The position numbers were made by a program, and so were the translations under genes. This document shows positions 1-7,230 of a stretch of 10,742 nucleotides of DNA, piece by piece. Location: assembly GCA_964549335.1 (NCBI GenBank), contig CAZJUQ010000019.1, positions 1 through 10,742 on the forward strand. Reading direction: 5' to 3'. Each line of letters begins with the position of its first letter. Position 1 is the stretch's first letter. This DNA is from Sulfidibacterium sp964549335. Its GTDB lineage: Bacteria; Bacteroidota; Bacteroidia; Bacteroidales; F082. The notes under the pieces were generated by a model. The model was not told where the DNA came from and did no database searches. It saw only the letters and a program-made list of their open reading frames with translations.

Positions 1-1
1 A

Positions 2-106
2 ACATTCGGCAAAAAAGGCAAACCCGGAGTGGAATGGCTATTTTTTATCAGCATGTTGTTCAGTCCTGTAATCGGCTTTATAGTGGCGCTTGCCAAAAAA
101 CGGTAA
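2..106 (+). CDS. Small membrane protein, 3' end only
   Basis: Frame 2 is open from the left edge to a TAA at 104-106 and gives 34 residues. A short basic, Gly/Lys-rich stretch is followed by one hydrophobic helix (WLFFISML, then a Pro, then VIGFIVALA) and a Lys-Lys-Arg end. This resembles the C-terminal membrane segment of small Bacteroidota membrane proteins of unknown function. A strong terminator lies about 45 bp downstream, which supports a real gene end. The start and most of the protein are outside the window, so no function can be assigned. It could also be a chance open frame, but the membrane-helix pattern and the terminator argue against that. Confidence 0.55.
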   Translation, partial: TFGKKGKPGVEWLFFISMLFSPVIGFIVALAKKR

Positions 107-150
107 ATTGTTGGCGATTGTTACAAAATTAATTGCAGCAATATATGTAT

Positions 151-182
151 AAAAAAACCCGCTGTAAAAGCGGGTTTTTTTT
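151..182. terminator. Bidirectional intrinsic terminator
   Basis: A GC stem CCCGC (158-162) pairs with GCGGG (170-174) around a short loop. It is flanked by seven A's on the left and eight T's on the right, so the transcript ends in a U-tract on either strand. It lies between two convergent gene ends: the small membrane protein (stop at 106, +) and the thiolase (stop at 206, -). It can therefore end both transcripts. Confidence 0.88.
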
Positions 183-205
183 ATACAAAGTCGGAATATT
201 AAAGG

Positions 206-1450
206 CTATCCCCTTTTAAACACTATAGAGGTTACCGTTACGTCGTCGCCACCCATGTTGATGGTAAGACCGTAGGGGCGGTTTTCGTCAATGGTAATTT
301 GAGCATCGCCGGCATTTCCTGTAAGTTGTTGCCAAATGGTTACCCCCTGGTGAACGCCGGTACCTCCCGTAGGATGCCCCCAACCGATAAGACCGCCGGT
401 TGTGTTAAAGGGTATTTCACCGTTCCTGCCGGTTTTTCCGTCGGCAACATAATCGGCACCTTCGCCTTTGGCAGCCAAGCCGAGAGCTTCCACCGCCAGA
501 ATTCCAGCTATGGAAAAGCAGTCGTGTGTTTCCACCGTACCCACCTGGTCTATTGTAATGCCGGCATTTTCCAAAGCCTGGTGTGCCGCGAATTTAATGG
601 TTTCGAGTTCGGTAAGGTCTGTCGGGTCGCTGGTAATATCGCGTACGGCGTGTCCGAAACCGATAACTTCAACGGCATCTTTTTTGTCAATACCGATTCG
701 TTTCAATCCCTCTTCGGAACAGATGGCAATACCCGAAGCGCCGTCCGAAACTTTGGAGCAATCGAGTACGGTAAGGTGGTCAACAAAATTTTTGCCGTTG
801 GGTTGCATTTTCAAAGCGGTGCCATAGGGGTCGGGATTGGAGTTGTGGTACTCTTGAGCCGTAGGGTCGAGGCGTGCGTTTTCAATGGCATTGGCATACC
901 AGCGCGCCATACCTTTGCGTGTCCGCTCGTAGCCGTATTTTTCGTAATAGGCTCCCGCCCTGTCGCTGAACTGTCCCGGAAAGAAGTATGCGTGTCCCTT
1001 TTTACGTTTTTTGAACCATCCGGCAAGGGCAAGGATATCGGCTCCGTAAATGGCTTTTACGGTGTTTTGAACTTCGAAACCGATTGTAAGAACCACATCG
1101 GAAGTTTCGGCAAGAATGTGGCGGATACCTGTCACCAAAGCGAGACCTCCGGAGGCACATGCACCTTCAACACGTACGGCGGGTTTCATCGATAAGCCTT
1201 TATCAATCATGGGGATAAAGCCGTCGAGGTGCCCCTGTTTGTTGAAACGCGGTGCCATAAAGTTTCCTATTACAGATTCGTCCACGTTTTTAGCACCGCC
1301 TATCTGTTTCAAAACGCCTTGTCCCGCCTCTTTTATGTAGTGTTCAATCCCCGGGCGGGGCTTTTTAGGGTTAAACTCTTTTCTGCCGGTACCGAGCGAA
1401 ACGGTATTGTAACCGGCTGTCATATATACTTTTCTTCTTAATTTTTTCAT
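206..1450 (-). CDS. SCP-x-like thiolase (acetyl-CoA acyltransferase)
   Basis: A 414-residue thiolase-fold protein that should cleave 3-ketoacyl-CoA with CoA, or condense acyl-CoAs in reverse. The probable nucleophile is Cys98 in VEGACASGG. His309 lies in ETHDCFS, and His359 in GWGHPTGGTG is the second catalytic histidine. The HDCF motif and overall layout match the sterol-carrier-protein-x-like thiolase subfamily rather than the AtoB/FadA type, whose Asn-Glu-Ala-Phe motif is absent. The annotated Met gives the basic start MKKLRRKVYM; Met10 is an alternative start. The gene begins 13 bp after the dehydrogenase stop, so the two are almost certainly co-transcribed. It would be the last step of the beta-oxidation module here. 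Chain-length preference cannot be read from sequence. The transcript probably ends at the bidirectional hairpin downstream. Confidence 0.93.
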   Translation of the reverse strand: MKKLRRKVYMTAGYNTVSLGTGRKEFNPKKPRPGIEHYIKEAGQGVLKQIGGAKNVDESVIGNFMAPRFNKQGHLDGFIPMIDKGLSMKPAVRVEGACASGGLALVTGIRHILAETSDVVLTIGFEVQNTVKAIYGADILALAGWFKKRKKGHAYFFPGQFSDRAGAYYEKYGYERTRKGMARWYANAIENARLDPTAQEYHNSNPDPYGTALKMQPNGKNFVDHLTVLDCSKVSDGASGIAICSEEGLKRIGIDKKDAVEVIGFGHAVRDITSDPTDLTELETIKFAAHQALENAGITIDQVGTVETHDCFSIAGILAVEALGLAAKGEGADYVADGKTGRNGEIPFNTTGGLIGWGHPTGGTGVHQGVTIWQQLTGNAGDAQITIDENRPYGLTINMGGDDVTVTSIVFKRG

Positions 1451-1463
1451 AACTCAAAAATTT

Positions 1464-2807
1464 TTAATCAAAATAGTTGTTTACCGGACCGTAAGCGTGA
1501 TAAAATCCCGTTAGCATTACCGTATTTACATCATCGGTGTTTTTAGCCACATTGTCCGAAACAAGTTTTTCGGCAATCTCTTTCGAGCGTTTTCCGTAGC
1601 GTATGGCTATCTCTGCCCCGAGAGTGTTCGATTGTTTCAAATCGTTGAAAAATCTGGTAAATACTTCCTCTTTGTTTTTCATACGTAAAGTGCTTTTCCA
1701 TGCCACAGCCGAATCCGGAATATTGCCGAGCATGTTATCAGCATCGTTTTTAAAACTTTCGATATCTACATATTCTTTTTTGTCGATATCCCAAACGGCA
1801 ACGGGTTTACCTTTTTCATATTTAAAAAATCCGTCTTTTTGTGCGCCGCTCGAATATTGTCCGCCTTTCACACCCTGTTCCATCATGGTATCCAGAAGTG
1901 TGCTGTGTAAATCCTCGTTTTTCACAAACGGGTTCATCACATTAAGAATAAATTGCATAACATCAATACCCACATAATCCATAAGCTGAAATATTCCCAT
2001 GGGACGTATCAGGTAGTCTTGAGTGACTTTATTAATCATGTAAATTGCCTGCGTAAGCGGAATGTTTTTTTCGGACGAGAGTTTTTCGGCCTCTTTAATT
2101 CCGTGAAGTCCGTCGCGCATAAAGTGTCCGTTTCCGATAAAACCTGCAAAGTCGTTTGAATGAACAATAACCTTTTTGAGGTTTTTGGCATATTCGAGGG
2201 CAAATTCAACCACTTCGGGTTTTGTGTTGTCGGTTTTGATAAGCTCCACCAGTCGTTGTACGGCGGGCGGGTTGTAAAAGTGGAAGCCGATAACTTTTCC
2301 GTCAAGCCCGGCTTCTTCGTCAATAAGGTGAATTGGTACCGAAGAGGTGTTTGTGAAAAACCAAACGTCGTTGGGGTTGTTCTCTTTAATTTGTGAAAAG
2401 AGTTTTACTTTAAGCGCTCTGTTTTCGTTTACCGCTTCGAAGACAATATTCGATTTGTAAGCGGCTTCGAGCGCCGTTGTGGGTCTCACAATGTTTAACA
2501 CCGTAAAGATATATTCGTCGATGATATCGAAATTTTCTATTAAATCTTCACGGTCGGCATACATTTTGCGCAGCCAGACGGTCTTTTTCTCCGCAATTTT
2601 TCTGACTTGAACTTTCAGGTAGTTCATCAATCCTGCCAAACCTTCGTCCGACACGTCTATGGCATTCAGCACAAAGGTTTTTCCTTTGTTTTCGGGGAGC
2701 AGGGAACGGTCGGCCATTTCAACGGCGGTAAGGAGCAAAATACCGCTGCCCATCTTACCGGCTGAACCCAGCACCGAAACGTTTTGTAATCTTTCGTCGT
2801 AAGTCAT
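1464..2807 (-). CDS. 3-hydroxyacyl-CoA dehydrogenase, long form
   Basis: A 447-residue cytosolic NAD-dependent enzyme that should oxidise 3-hydroxyacyl-CoA to 3-ketoacyl-CoA. The N-terminal Rossmann loop is GSAGKMGSGI (residues 14-23), one residue longer than the usual GxGxMGxGI. FTNTSSVPI (151-159) matches the conserved Ser/Asn-Thr-Ser strand. The catalytic His176 lies in GFHFYNPP, its partner Glu188 in RLVELI, and Asn226 in AGFIGN begins the C-terminal domain. Single-domain 3-hydroxybutyryl-CoA dehydrogenases have about 280 residues. The excess comes from an insertion around residues 35-100 of the NAD domain and an extended C-terminal part that may hold a second dimerisation domain. The gene sits between crotonase (59-bp gap) and thiolase (13-bp gap). 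The family is secure; the subfamily and substrate range are inferred. Confidence 0.93.
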   Translation of the reverse strand: MTYDERLQNVSVLGSAGKMGSGILLLTAVEMADRSLLPENKGKTFVLNAIDVSDEGLAGLMNYLKVQVRKIAEKKTVWLRKMYADREDLIENFDIIDEYIFTVLNIVRPTTALEAAYKSNIVFEAVNENRALKVKLFSQIKENNPNDVWFFTNTSSVPIHLIDEEAGLDGKVIGFHFYNPPAVQRLVELIKTDNTKPEVVEFALEYAKNLKKVIVHSNDFAGFIGNGHFMRDGLHGIKEAEKLSSEKNIPLTQAIYMINKVTQDYLIRPMGIFQLMDYVGIDVMQFILNVMNPFVKNEDLHSTLLDTMMEQGVKGGQYSSGAQKDGFFKYEKGKPVAVWDIDKKEYVDIESFKNDADNMLGNIPDSAVAWKSTLRMKNKEEVFTRFFNDLKQSNTLGAEIAIRYGKRSKEIAEKLVSDNVAKNTDDVNTVMLTGFYHAYGPVNNYFD

Positions 2808-2866
2808 ATTTTTTGTTTTTTTTTATAATTAATAAATTCTCTCTTTTGTTTTCCGGTTTTGTTTTA

Positions 2867-3640
2867 TTACCATTCGGGAGTCCTTTTCTCCAGAAAAGCT
2901 TTCATGCCTTCGCGCCCCTGACTGTTTTCGCCGAACAACGATCCGAAATGTTCGGCTTCGAGGGCTGCACCTTCGTCAAGTGGCATTTCATAACCTTTTC
3001 GCACTACCCGTTTTATCTTTTTTACAGCTTCGGGACCTTTGGAAATGATGGTTTTGGCTATTTTCATAGTCTCTTCCATTAAGGTTTCGGGTTCAGTTAC
3101 TTTTTGTACCAATCCTATGCGCAGTGCATCAGCGGCACTAATCATTTCGGCAGTCATAAGCAGATACAGAGCATCACCCAGATTGGTGAGTCTCGAAAGT
3201 CTTTGTGTTCCGGCATATCCCGGAATAAGTCCAAGATTTACTTCGGGTTGTCCGAATTTTGCTTTGCTGCTTGCTATTCTGAAATCGCATGCCATGGTAA
3301 GTTCCATTCCGCCACCGAGGGCAAAACCGTTTACTGCTGCAATTACGGGAATGTCGAGCAATTCCAAGCTGCGAAATGTGTTTTGTCCCAATTTTGAAAA
3401 ATCCGTTCCCTCTTCCTTGCTCTTGTTTACCATTTCGGCAATGTCGGCTCCGGCAACAAAAGCTTTGCCTTCACCTGTTATAATCATAATTTTAACTTCC
3501 GGATTGTTTTTAATTTCTTCAATCAAAGCGTCCATTTCATTAAAAAACCTCGTGTTTAAAGCATTTAAGGCTTTCGGACGACTTATGGTTACCGTTAAAA
3601 TACCTCCGGATAAGTCTGTTTTTAAAATTTGATAGTCCAT
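2867..3640 (-). CDS. Enoyl-CoA hydratase (crotonase family)
   Basis: At 257 residues this is the usual length of a single-domain crotonase, which hydrates trans-2-enoyl-CoA to 3-hydroxyacyl-CoA. The oxyanion-hole segment is KAFVAGADIAEM (59-70), followed by NGFALGGGMELTMACD (104-119). The two catalytic glutamates are both present: Glu113 in GGGMEL and Glu133 in FGQPEVNLGLIPG, 20 residues apart as in mitochondrial crotonase (Glu144 and Glu164). This argues for a true hydratase rather than an isomerase or decarboxylase paralogue. The C-terminal helix with FLEKRTPEW is typical. It is the first gene of a tight three-gene set with dehydrogenase and thiolase, preceded by a 193-bp gap with a possible promoter. 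It could serve butyrate/crotonate metabolism or general short-chain beta-oxidation. Confidence 0.95.
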   Translation of the reverse strand: MDYQILKTDLSGGILTVTISRPKALNALNTRFFNEMDALIEEIKNNPEVKIMIITGEGKAFVAGADIAEMVNKSKEEGTDFSKLGQNTFRSLELLDIPVIAAVNGFALGGGMELTMACDFRIASSKAKFGQPEVNLGLIPGYAGTQRLSRLTNLGDALYLLMTAEMISAADALRIGLVQKVTEPETLMEETMKIAKTIISKGPEAVKKIKRVVRKGYEMPLDEGAALEAEHFGSLFGENSQGREGMKAFLEKRTPEW

Positions 3641-3663
3641 TTTTATTATTTTTTTAAGAAGTC

Positions 3664-3671
3664 CAAATTTA
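3664..3671 (-). promoter_or_regulatory. Possible -7 promoter box for the crotonase operon
   Basis: On the minus strand this reads TAAATTTG, an exact match to the Bacteroidota -7 consensus TAnnTTTG. It lies 23 bp upstream of the crotonase ATG, so the 5' leader would be short. No clear TTTG -33 element is seen at the usual 19-21 bp distance. The region is A/T-rich, so a chance match is possible. Confidence 0.4.
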
Positions 3672-3764
3672 TGGAAAATTCGGGTTTAAAATGTTTATAA
3701 TTAACAAAAATTATGGAAAGCAGCATTGTTAACGGTATTGTAAAAATAGTGCCCCTTTTTTATT

Positions 3765-3786
3765 GCCGGTAACCGCACAAACCGGC
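3765..3786. other. Hairpin between oxidoreductase and crotonase genes
   Basis: GCCGGT (3765-3770) pairs with ACCGGC (3781-3786) across a 10-nt loop, about 48 bp after the oxidoreductase stop. On the minus strand it is followed by an A-rich stretch rather than a T-tract, so it is not a standard intrinsic terminator. It could be an mRNA 3'-end or processing structure, or chance. Confidence 0.4.
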
Positions 3787-3833
3787 TATGCTTCTATCAC
3801 AAACGATAAAATGAGAGGAAAGGCGACAGGTAA

Positions 3834-5912
3834 TTACAATTCCAGGCTGATGCTAACCAGTTCGGCGATATCGTAATTTTTCACCTCTTCTTCTTTGTTT
3901 TTGTATTTTATGCCGTCGGTAAGCATGGTCATACAGAACGGGCATGCGGTACAAATGATGTCGGCTCCGGTTTCGAGGGCTTGTTCGGTACGGTCGATAA
4001 ATATTTCTTTTTCTCCTTTTTCGGCTTCTTTAAACATTTGTCCGCCGCCTGCACCGCAGCACATGGCAAAGCTGCGGTTTTTCTCCATTTCCACTTTAAC
4101 CGAGGGTATGGCTTTGAGTACGTCGCGCGGTGCGTTGTATTCGCCGTTTCCTCTTCCAAGGTAACACGGGTCGTGGTATGTTATTTTGTTTCCTGCGAAT
4201 TTGTCGCTGTTGATTTTAAGTTTACCTTCCGCAATGGCTTGTTGCAAAAATTGAGTGTGGTGAATAACCTCGTACTTGCCTCCCAGGTCGGGATATTCGT
4301 TTTTAAGGGTATTGAAATCGTGAGGGTCGCAAGTGACAATTTTCGAAACTTCATAGCCGTTCAGTACTTCAATATTTGTGAGAGCCTGCATTTGGAACAG
4401 CATTTCGTTTCCTGCACGCCGGGCTACATCGCCGCTGTCGCTCTCTTCGGTGCCGAGCACTGCAAAATCGATTTTAAGGTAATTTAAAATTTTAACAAAC
4501 TCGCGCATTACCTTTTTGTAACGGTCGTCGAAGGCTCCTGCCGAGCCGACCCACAGCAGATATTCGGGTTTTTCGTTGTTGGCAAATTTGTCGGACATTA
4601 ACGGAACGTCGAGTCCTTCGGCCCACAGCATACGGTCTTCGGGCGAAAATTGCCATGGGGCGCCGTTGTTTTCGATGTTGGCAAATACGGTGTTCAGTCC
4701 CGACGGGGCTTTCGACTCTTCCATAACCAAATAGCGTCTCATGTCCAAAATTAACGACGGGTGATTAATATTAATAGGACACTCTTGCGCACAAGCGTTA
4801 CACAATGTGCAAGCCCAAAGCTCCTCTTCGGTAAGGTAATCGTAAACAAGATGCTTTCCGTCGTCGTAGCTTTTACCCTCTTTGACAAGTCCGGGGCCTT
4901 TCTCTTTCATTCTTGCTCTGGTATCCATCATCACCTTCCGCGGCGATAGCAATTTGCCGGTGATATTTGCCGGACATACCGATGTACAGCGTCCGCACTC
5001 GGTACATGCAAGCGAATTGAAGTATTGTGTCCAATAAACATCGTCAACATCAAGAACGCCAAAACGCTCCGGTTCTCCTTCATCATCCTGAACATTGTCG
5101 AAATCGGCATTGGGGTCAAGCATCAATTTTACCTCTTTGGTAATGTTTTCCATGTTGTCAATGTAACCCAAGGGCTCCAGTTTGCTGATAAACACATTGG
5201 GGATGGACATAAATACATGGAAATGTTTGGAATAAGGTAATATGTTGGCAAAGATGAAAATCAGTACTATATGTATCCACCAGTTTATTTGGTAATAGTT
5301 CCATGCCTGTTCTGCCGTTATACCGGGAAACAGACCTGTAAGGTAAGAGCTTACGGGATATATGCCTTCGGCGGGTTCGTTTACAATGCTTGTCCATTTA
5401 AGGTAGAAAGTGTTCATCCCCAACAGCGAAATCATCAAAATCAATATTATCGTAAGTGCCAATACGGCATCGTATTCCGATACCTTTTTCATCTCGATAC
5501 CCGAAAACCGTTTTATGTGTAATACCAGTCTGCGCACCAAAAAAATTATCATGGCAATGGCAATTACCAACCCGAATATGTCGCCGAATGCCATAAAAAA
5601 GTCGTAAACCGCTCCTAAACCGCTAAAAGCTTTCTCGGTACCGAACAAACCGTCGATGACCATCTCTATACTGCCGAAAAGAATTATCATAAATCCCCAA
5701 AAAACCAATGCGTGAATAAGGCCTACAGCCGGACGCCTGAATATCTTGGTTTGAAATCCGGCAACTTTTATGGTTAACCAAAGCCTTTTGCCTATATTCT
5801 TCAGTGGTCTCTTTTTGGTGAATTTGAAAAATCTGAAATAACGTGCTATGCTGTATGCAAAAACAGCAAGTGTAATTATTAAAACTATCAGGAAAACTAT
5901 TTGCTTTAACAT
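3834..5912 (-). CDS. Membrane Fe-S oxidoreductase, probable ETF:menaquinone oxidoreductase
   Basis: This 692-residue protein should move electrons from reduced electron-transfer flavoprotein to menaquinone at the cytoplasmic membrane. The N-terminal part has about five membrane helices (near 4-22, 66-88, 103-127, 148-168, 211-226). Histidines 67, 132, 214, 230 and 232 could bind heme b, as in NarI-like domains. Two ferredoxin-type 4Fe-4S motifs follow: CTECGRCTSVCP (Cys303/306/309/313) and CTLCNACAQECP (Cys368/371/374/378). Two heterodisulfide-reductase-like CCG domains follow at about 450-545 and 575-665. The second keeps its cysteines (Cys583, Cys618-619, Cys657, Cys660). The first has none at the expected sites: Ser456, Asp492-Ser493, Asp529 and Asp532. 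Placement beside beta-oxidation genes supports the ETF role, but no etfAB gene is in the window. A different heterodisulfide-reductase-like role is possible. Confidence 0.88.
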   Translation of the reverse strand: MLKQIVFLIVLIITLAVFAYSIARYFRFFKFTKKRPLKNIGKRLWLTIKVAGFQTKIFRRPAVGLIHALVFWGFMIILFGSIEMVIDGLFGTEKAFSGLGAVYDFFMAFGDIFGLVIAIAMIIFLVRRLVLHIKRFSGIEMKKVSEYDAVLALTIILILMISLLGMNTFYLKWTSIVNEPAEGIYPVSSYLTGLFPGITAEQAWNYYQINWWIHIVLIFIFANILPYSKHFHVFMSIPNVFISKLEPLGYIDNMENITKEVKLMLDPNADFDNVQDDEGEPERFGVLDVDDVYWTQYFNSLACTECGRCTSVCPANITGKLLSPRKVMMDTRARMKEKGPGLVKEGKSYDDGKHLVYDYLTEEELWACTLCNACAQECPININHPSLILDMRRYLVMEESKAPSGLNTVFANIENNGAPWQFSPEDRMLWAEGLDVPLMSDKFANNEKPEYLLWVGSAGAFDDRYKKVMREFVKILNYLKIDFAVLGTEESDSGDVARRAGNEMLFQMQALTNIEVLNGYEVSKIVTCDPHDFNTLKNEYPDLGGKYEVIHHTQFLQQAIAEGKLKINSDKFAGNKITYHDPCYLGRGNGEYNAPRDVLKAIPSVKVEMEKNRSFAMCCGAGGGQMFKEAEKGEKEIFIDRTEQALETGADIICTACPFCMTMLTDGIKYKNKEEEVKNYDIAELVSISLEL

Positions 5913-5988
5913 AAATTGTACAATTTGGGTTCTACAAAATAAAAAACAATGTTACGGCAAAATTTGTTAAGAATGAATATAAATTTAA

Positions 5989-6000
5989 TACGCATGCGTA
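5989..6000. promoter_or_regulatory. 12-bp perfect palindrome in divergent promoter region
   Basis: TACGCATGCGTA is a perfect inverted repeat, and is GC-rich compared with its A/T-rich surroundings. It lies 77 bp upstream of the oxidoreductase start and 173 bp upstream of the OTC start, in the 260-bp divergent intergenic region (5913-6172). A dimeric repressor or activator site is plausible but unproven. Apart from this, the region holds the possible OTC promoter and leader hairpin and no convincing gene. Confidence 0.35.
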
Positions 6001-6082
6001 CTATCGGGCTTTTAATTTTAAAAAACAGAGAGGTAACAAGCTATTTAATAGCGATAAAAGTTTTAAGGGTGTTAAAATTATT

Positions 6083-6090
6083 TACATTTG
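6083..6090 (+). promoter_or_regulatory. Possible -7 promoter box for OTC
   Basis: TACATTTG matches the Bacteroidota -7 consensus TAnnTTTG exactly and lies 82 bp upstream of the OTC ATG. The expected -33 region is only weakly T-rich. If used, transcription would start near 6097, just before a 6-bp hairpin in the leader. Confidence 0.42.
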
Positions 6091-6100
6091 CAGGTGAAAA

Positions 6101-6125
6101 TTCCGGGAAGTATAAGTGTCCGGAA
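6101..6125 (+). other. Hairpin in the OTC 5' leader
   Basis: TTCCGG (6101-6106) pairs perfectly with CCGGAA (6120-6125) over a 13-nt loop. It starts a few bases after the predicted transcription start and ends 47 bp before the OTC ATG. It may stabilise the mRNA 5' end. It is too small to be one of the known large riboswitches. Confidence 0.35.
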
Positions 6126-6172
6126 AATATAATTAACAATTTGGTATTAAATAATTTATAAAACATTAAGAG

Positions 6173-7174
6173 ATGGCATTCAATCTAAGAAACAGAAATT
6201 TTTTAAAGCTCCTTGATTTTACTCCGAAGGAGATAAAATTTTTACTTGAATTGGCGGCGGATTTAAAAAAGGCGAAATACTCAGGCACCGAGCAGCAACA
6301 TTTAAAGCGAAAAAACATTGCGTTGATATTTGAAAAGAGTTCTACGCGAACCCGCTGTGCCTTTGAGACCGCTGCATACGATCAAGGAGCCAATGTTACA
6401 TACCTTGGCCCTACCGGTTCGCAAATAGGAAAAAAAGAGAGCATGAAAGATACTGCGAGAGTGTTGGGACGCATGTACGACGGGATAGAATACCGGGGAT
6501 TCGGGCAAGATATTGTTGAAGATCTCGGCAAATATGCAGGAGTTCCGGTATGGAACGGTCTTACCACCGAATTTCATCCCACACAGGTACTTGCCGACTT
6601 TTTAACCATGATGGAGAACAGCGACAAGCCTTTGCATAAGGTGTCGTTTGCCTATTGTGGTGACGCGCGAAACAACATGGGCAATTCGCTTATGGTGGGG
6701 GCGGCAAAAATGGGTATGGATTTTCGTGCCGTGGCACCCAAAGCCATGTGGCCCGAAGAGGAGCTGGTAAAAGAGTGCCGGGAAATCGCCCAAGAGACAG
6801 GAGCGACAATTACCCTCACCGAAAGTGTTGACGAAGGAGTAAAAGGTGTTGATTTCCTATACACCGATGTTTGGGTATCGATGGGTGAACCCGATGAGGT
6901 TTGGGAAGAGAGGATAAATCTTATGTTACCCTATCAGGTAAATAAAGACATGCTTGAAAAGACGGGAAATCCCAAAGTTAAATTCCTTCATTGTTTGCCT
7001 TCGTTTCACAACCGCGAAACAGTAATAGGAGAGGAGATATATCAAAAATTCGGCATAGAGGCTATGGAGGTTACCGATGATGTTTTCGAATCGGAACATT
7101 CACTTGTATTCGACGAAGCCGAAAACCGTCTGCACACTATTAAAGCGGTTATGGTGGCTACCCTTGGCGATTAA
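6173..7174 (+). CDS. argF: Ornithine carbamoyltransferase
   Basis: A 333-residue cytosolic enzyme that joins carbamoyl phosphate and ornithine to give citrulline, or runs in reverse in the arginine deiminase pathway. The carbamoyl-phosphate site STRTR is at 57-61 and HPTQ at 135-138. The ornithine-binding DxxxSMG motif is intact (Asp232, Ser236-Met237-Gly238), and HCLP with the active-site Cys274 is at 273-276. Length and sequence follow E. coli ArgF/ArgI almost end to end, including LLDFTP near the start and HTIKAVMVAT near the end. The SMG loop points to free ornithine, not the N-acetyl- or N-succinyl-ornithine used by some Bacteroidota. No other arginine gene is in the window, so biosynthetic argF and catabolic arcB cannot be told apart. 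It appears monocistronic, with its own terminator. Confidence 0.96.
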   Translation: MAFNLRNRNFLKLLDFTPKEIKFLLELAADLKKAKYSGTEQQHLKRKNIALIFEKSSTRTRCAFETAAYDQGANVTYLGPTGSQIGKKESMKDTARVLGRMYDGIEYRGFGQDIVEDLGKYAGVPVWNGLTTEFHPTQVLADFLTMMENSDKPLHKVSFAYCGDARNNMGNSLMVGAAKMGMDFRAVAPKAMWPEEELVKECREIAQETGATITLTESVDEGVKGVDFLYTDVWVSMGEPDEVWEERINLMLPYQVNKDMLEKTGNPKVKFLHCLPSFHNRETVIGEEIYQKFGIEAMEVTDDVFESEHSLVFDEAENRLHTIKAVMVATLGD

Positions 7175-7201
7175 ACAAACCGGGCACCGGTAGTATTTGA
7201 C

Positions 7202-7230
7202 GGGCTGTTTTGCAAAAAGCCCTATTTTAT
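7202..7230 (+). terminator. Intrinsic terminator of OTC
   Basis: GGGCT (7202-7206) pairs with AGCCC (7218-7222), with additional T/A pairing inside the loop. The stem is followed by TATTTTAT and more T-rich sequence. It lies 27 bp after the OTC stop and overlaps the stop codon of the convergent phosphoesterase gene. There is no T-tract on the minus strand, so it works mainly for the OTC transcript. Confidence 0.75.

Noticed and set aside
299..1195. 298-codon open frame on the plus strand opposite the thiolase
   Set aside because: It is antisense to a clearly conserved enzyme, has no recognisable domain, and its existence follows from the thiolase codon pattern.
5935..5942. TTATTTTG as a -7 box for the oxidoreductase (minus strand)
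   Set aside because: One mismatch to TAnnTTTG, and the nearest TTTG element is about 15 bp away instead of 19-21.
5974..5987. ARG-box-like sequence upstream of OTC
   Set aside because: It is a single imperfect half-match in A/T-rich DNA about 110 bp before the likely promoter, without a second box at the usual spacing.
5949..6161. 70-codon plus-strand frame in the divergent promoter region
   Set aside because: It covers the likely OTC promoter and leader, is built of A/T-driven Leu/Ile/Asn/Lys codons and has no family resemblance.
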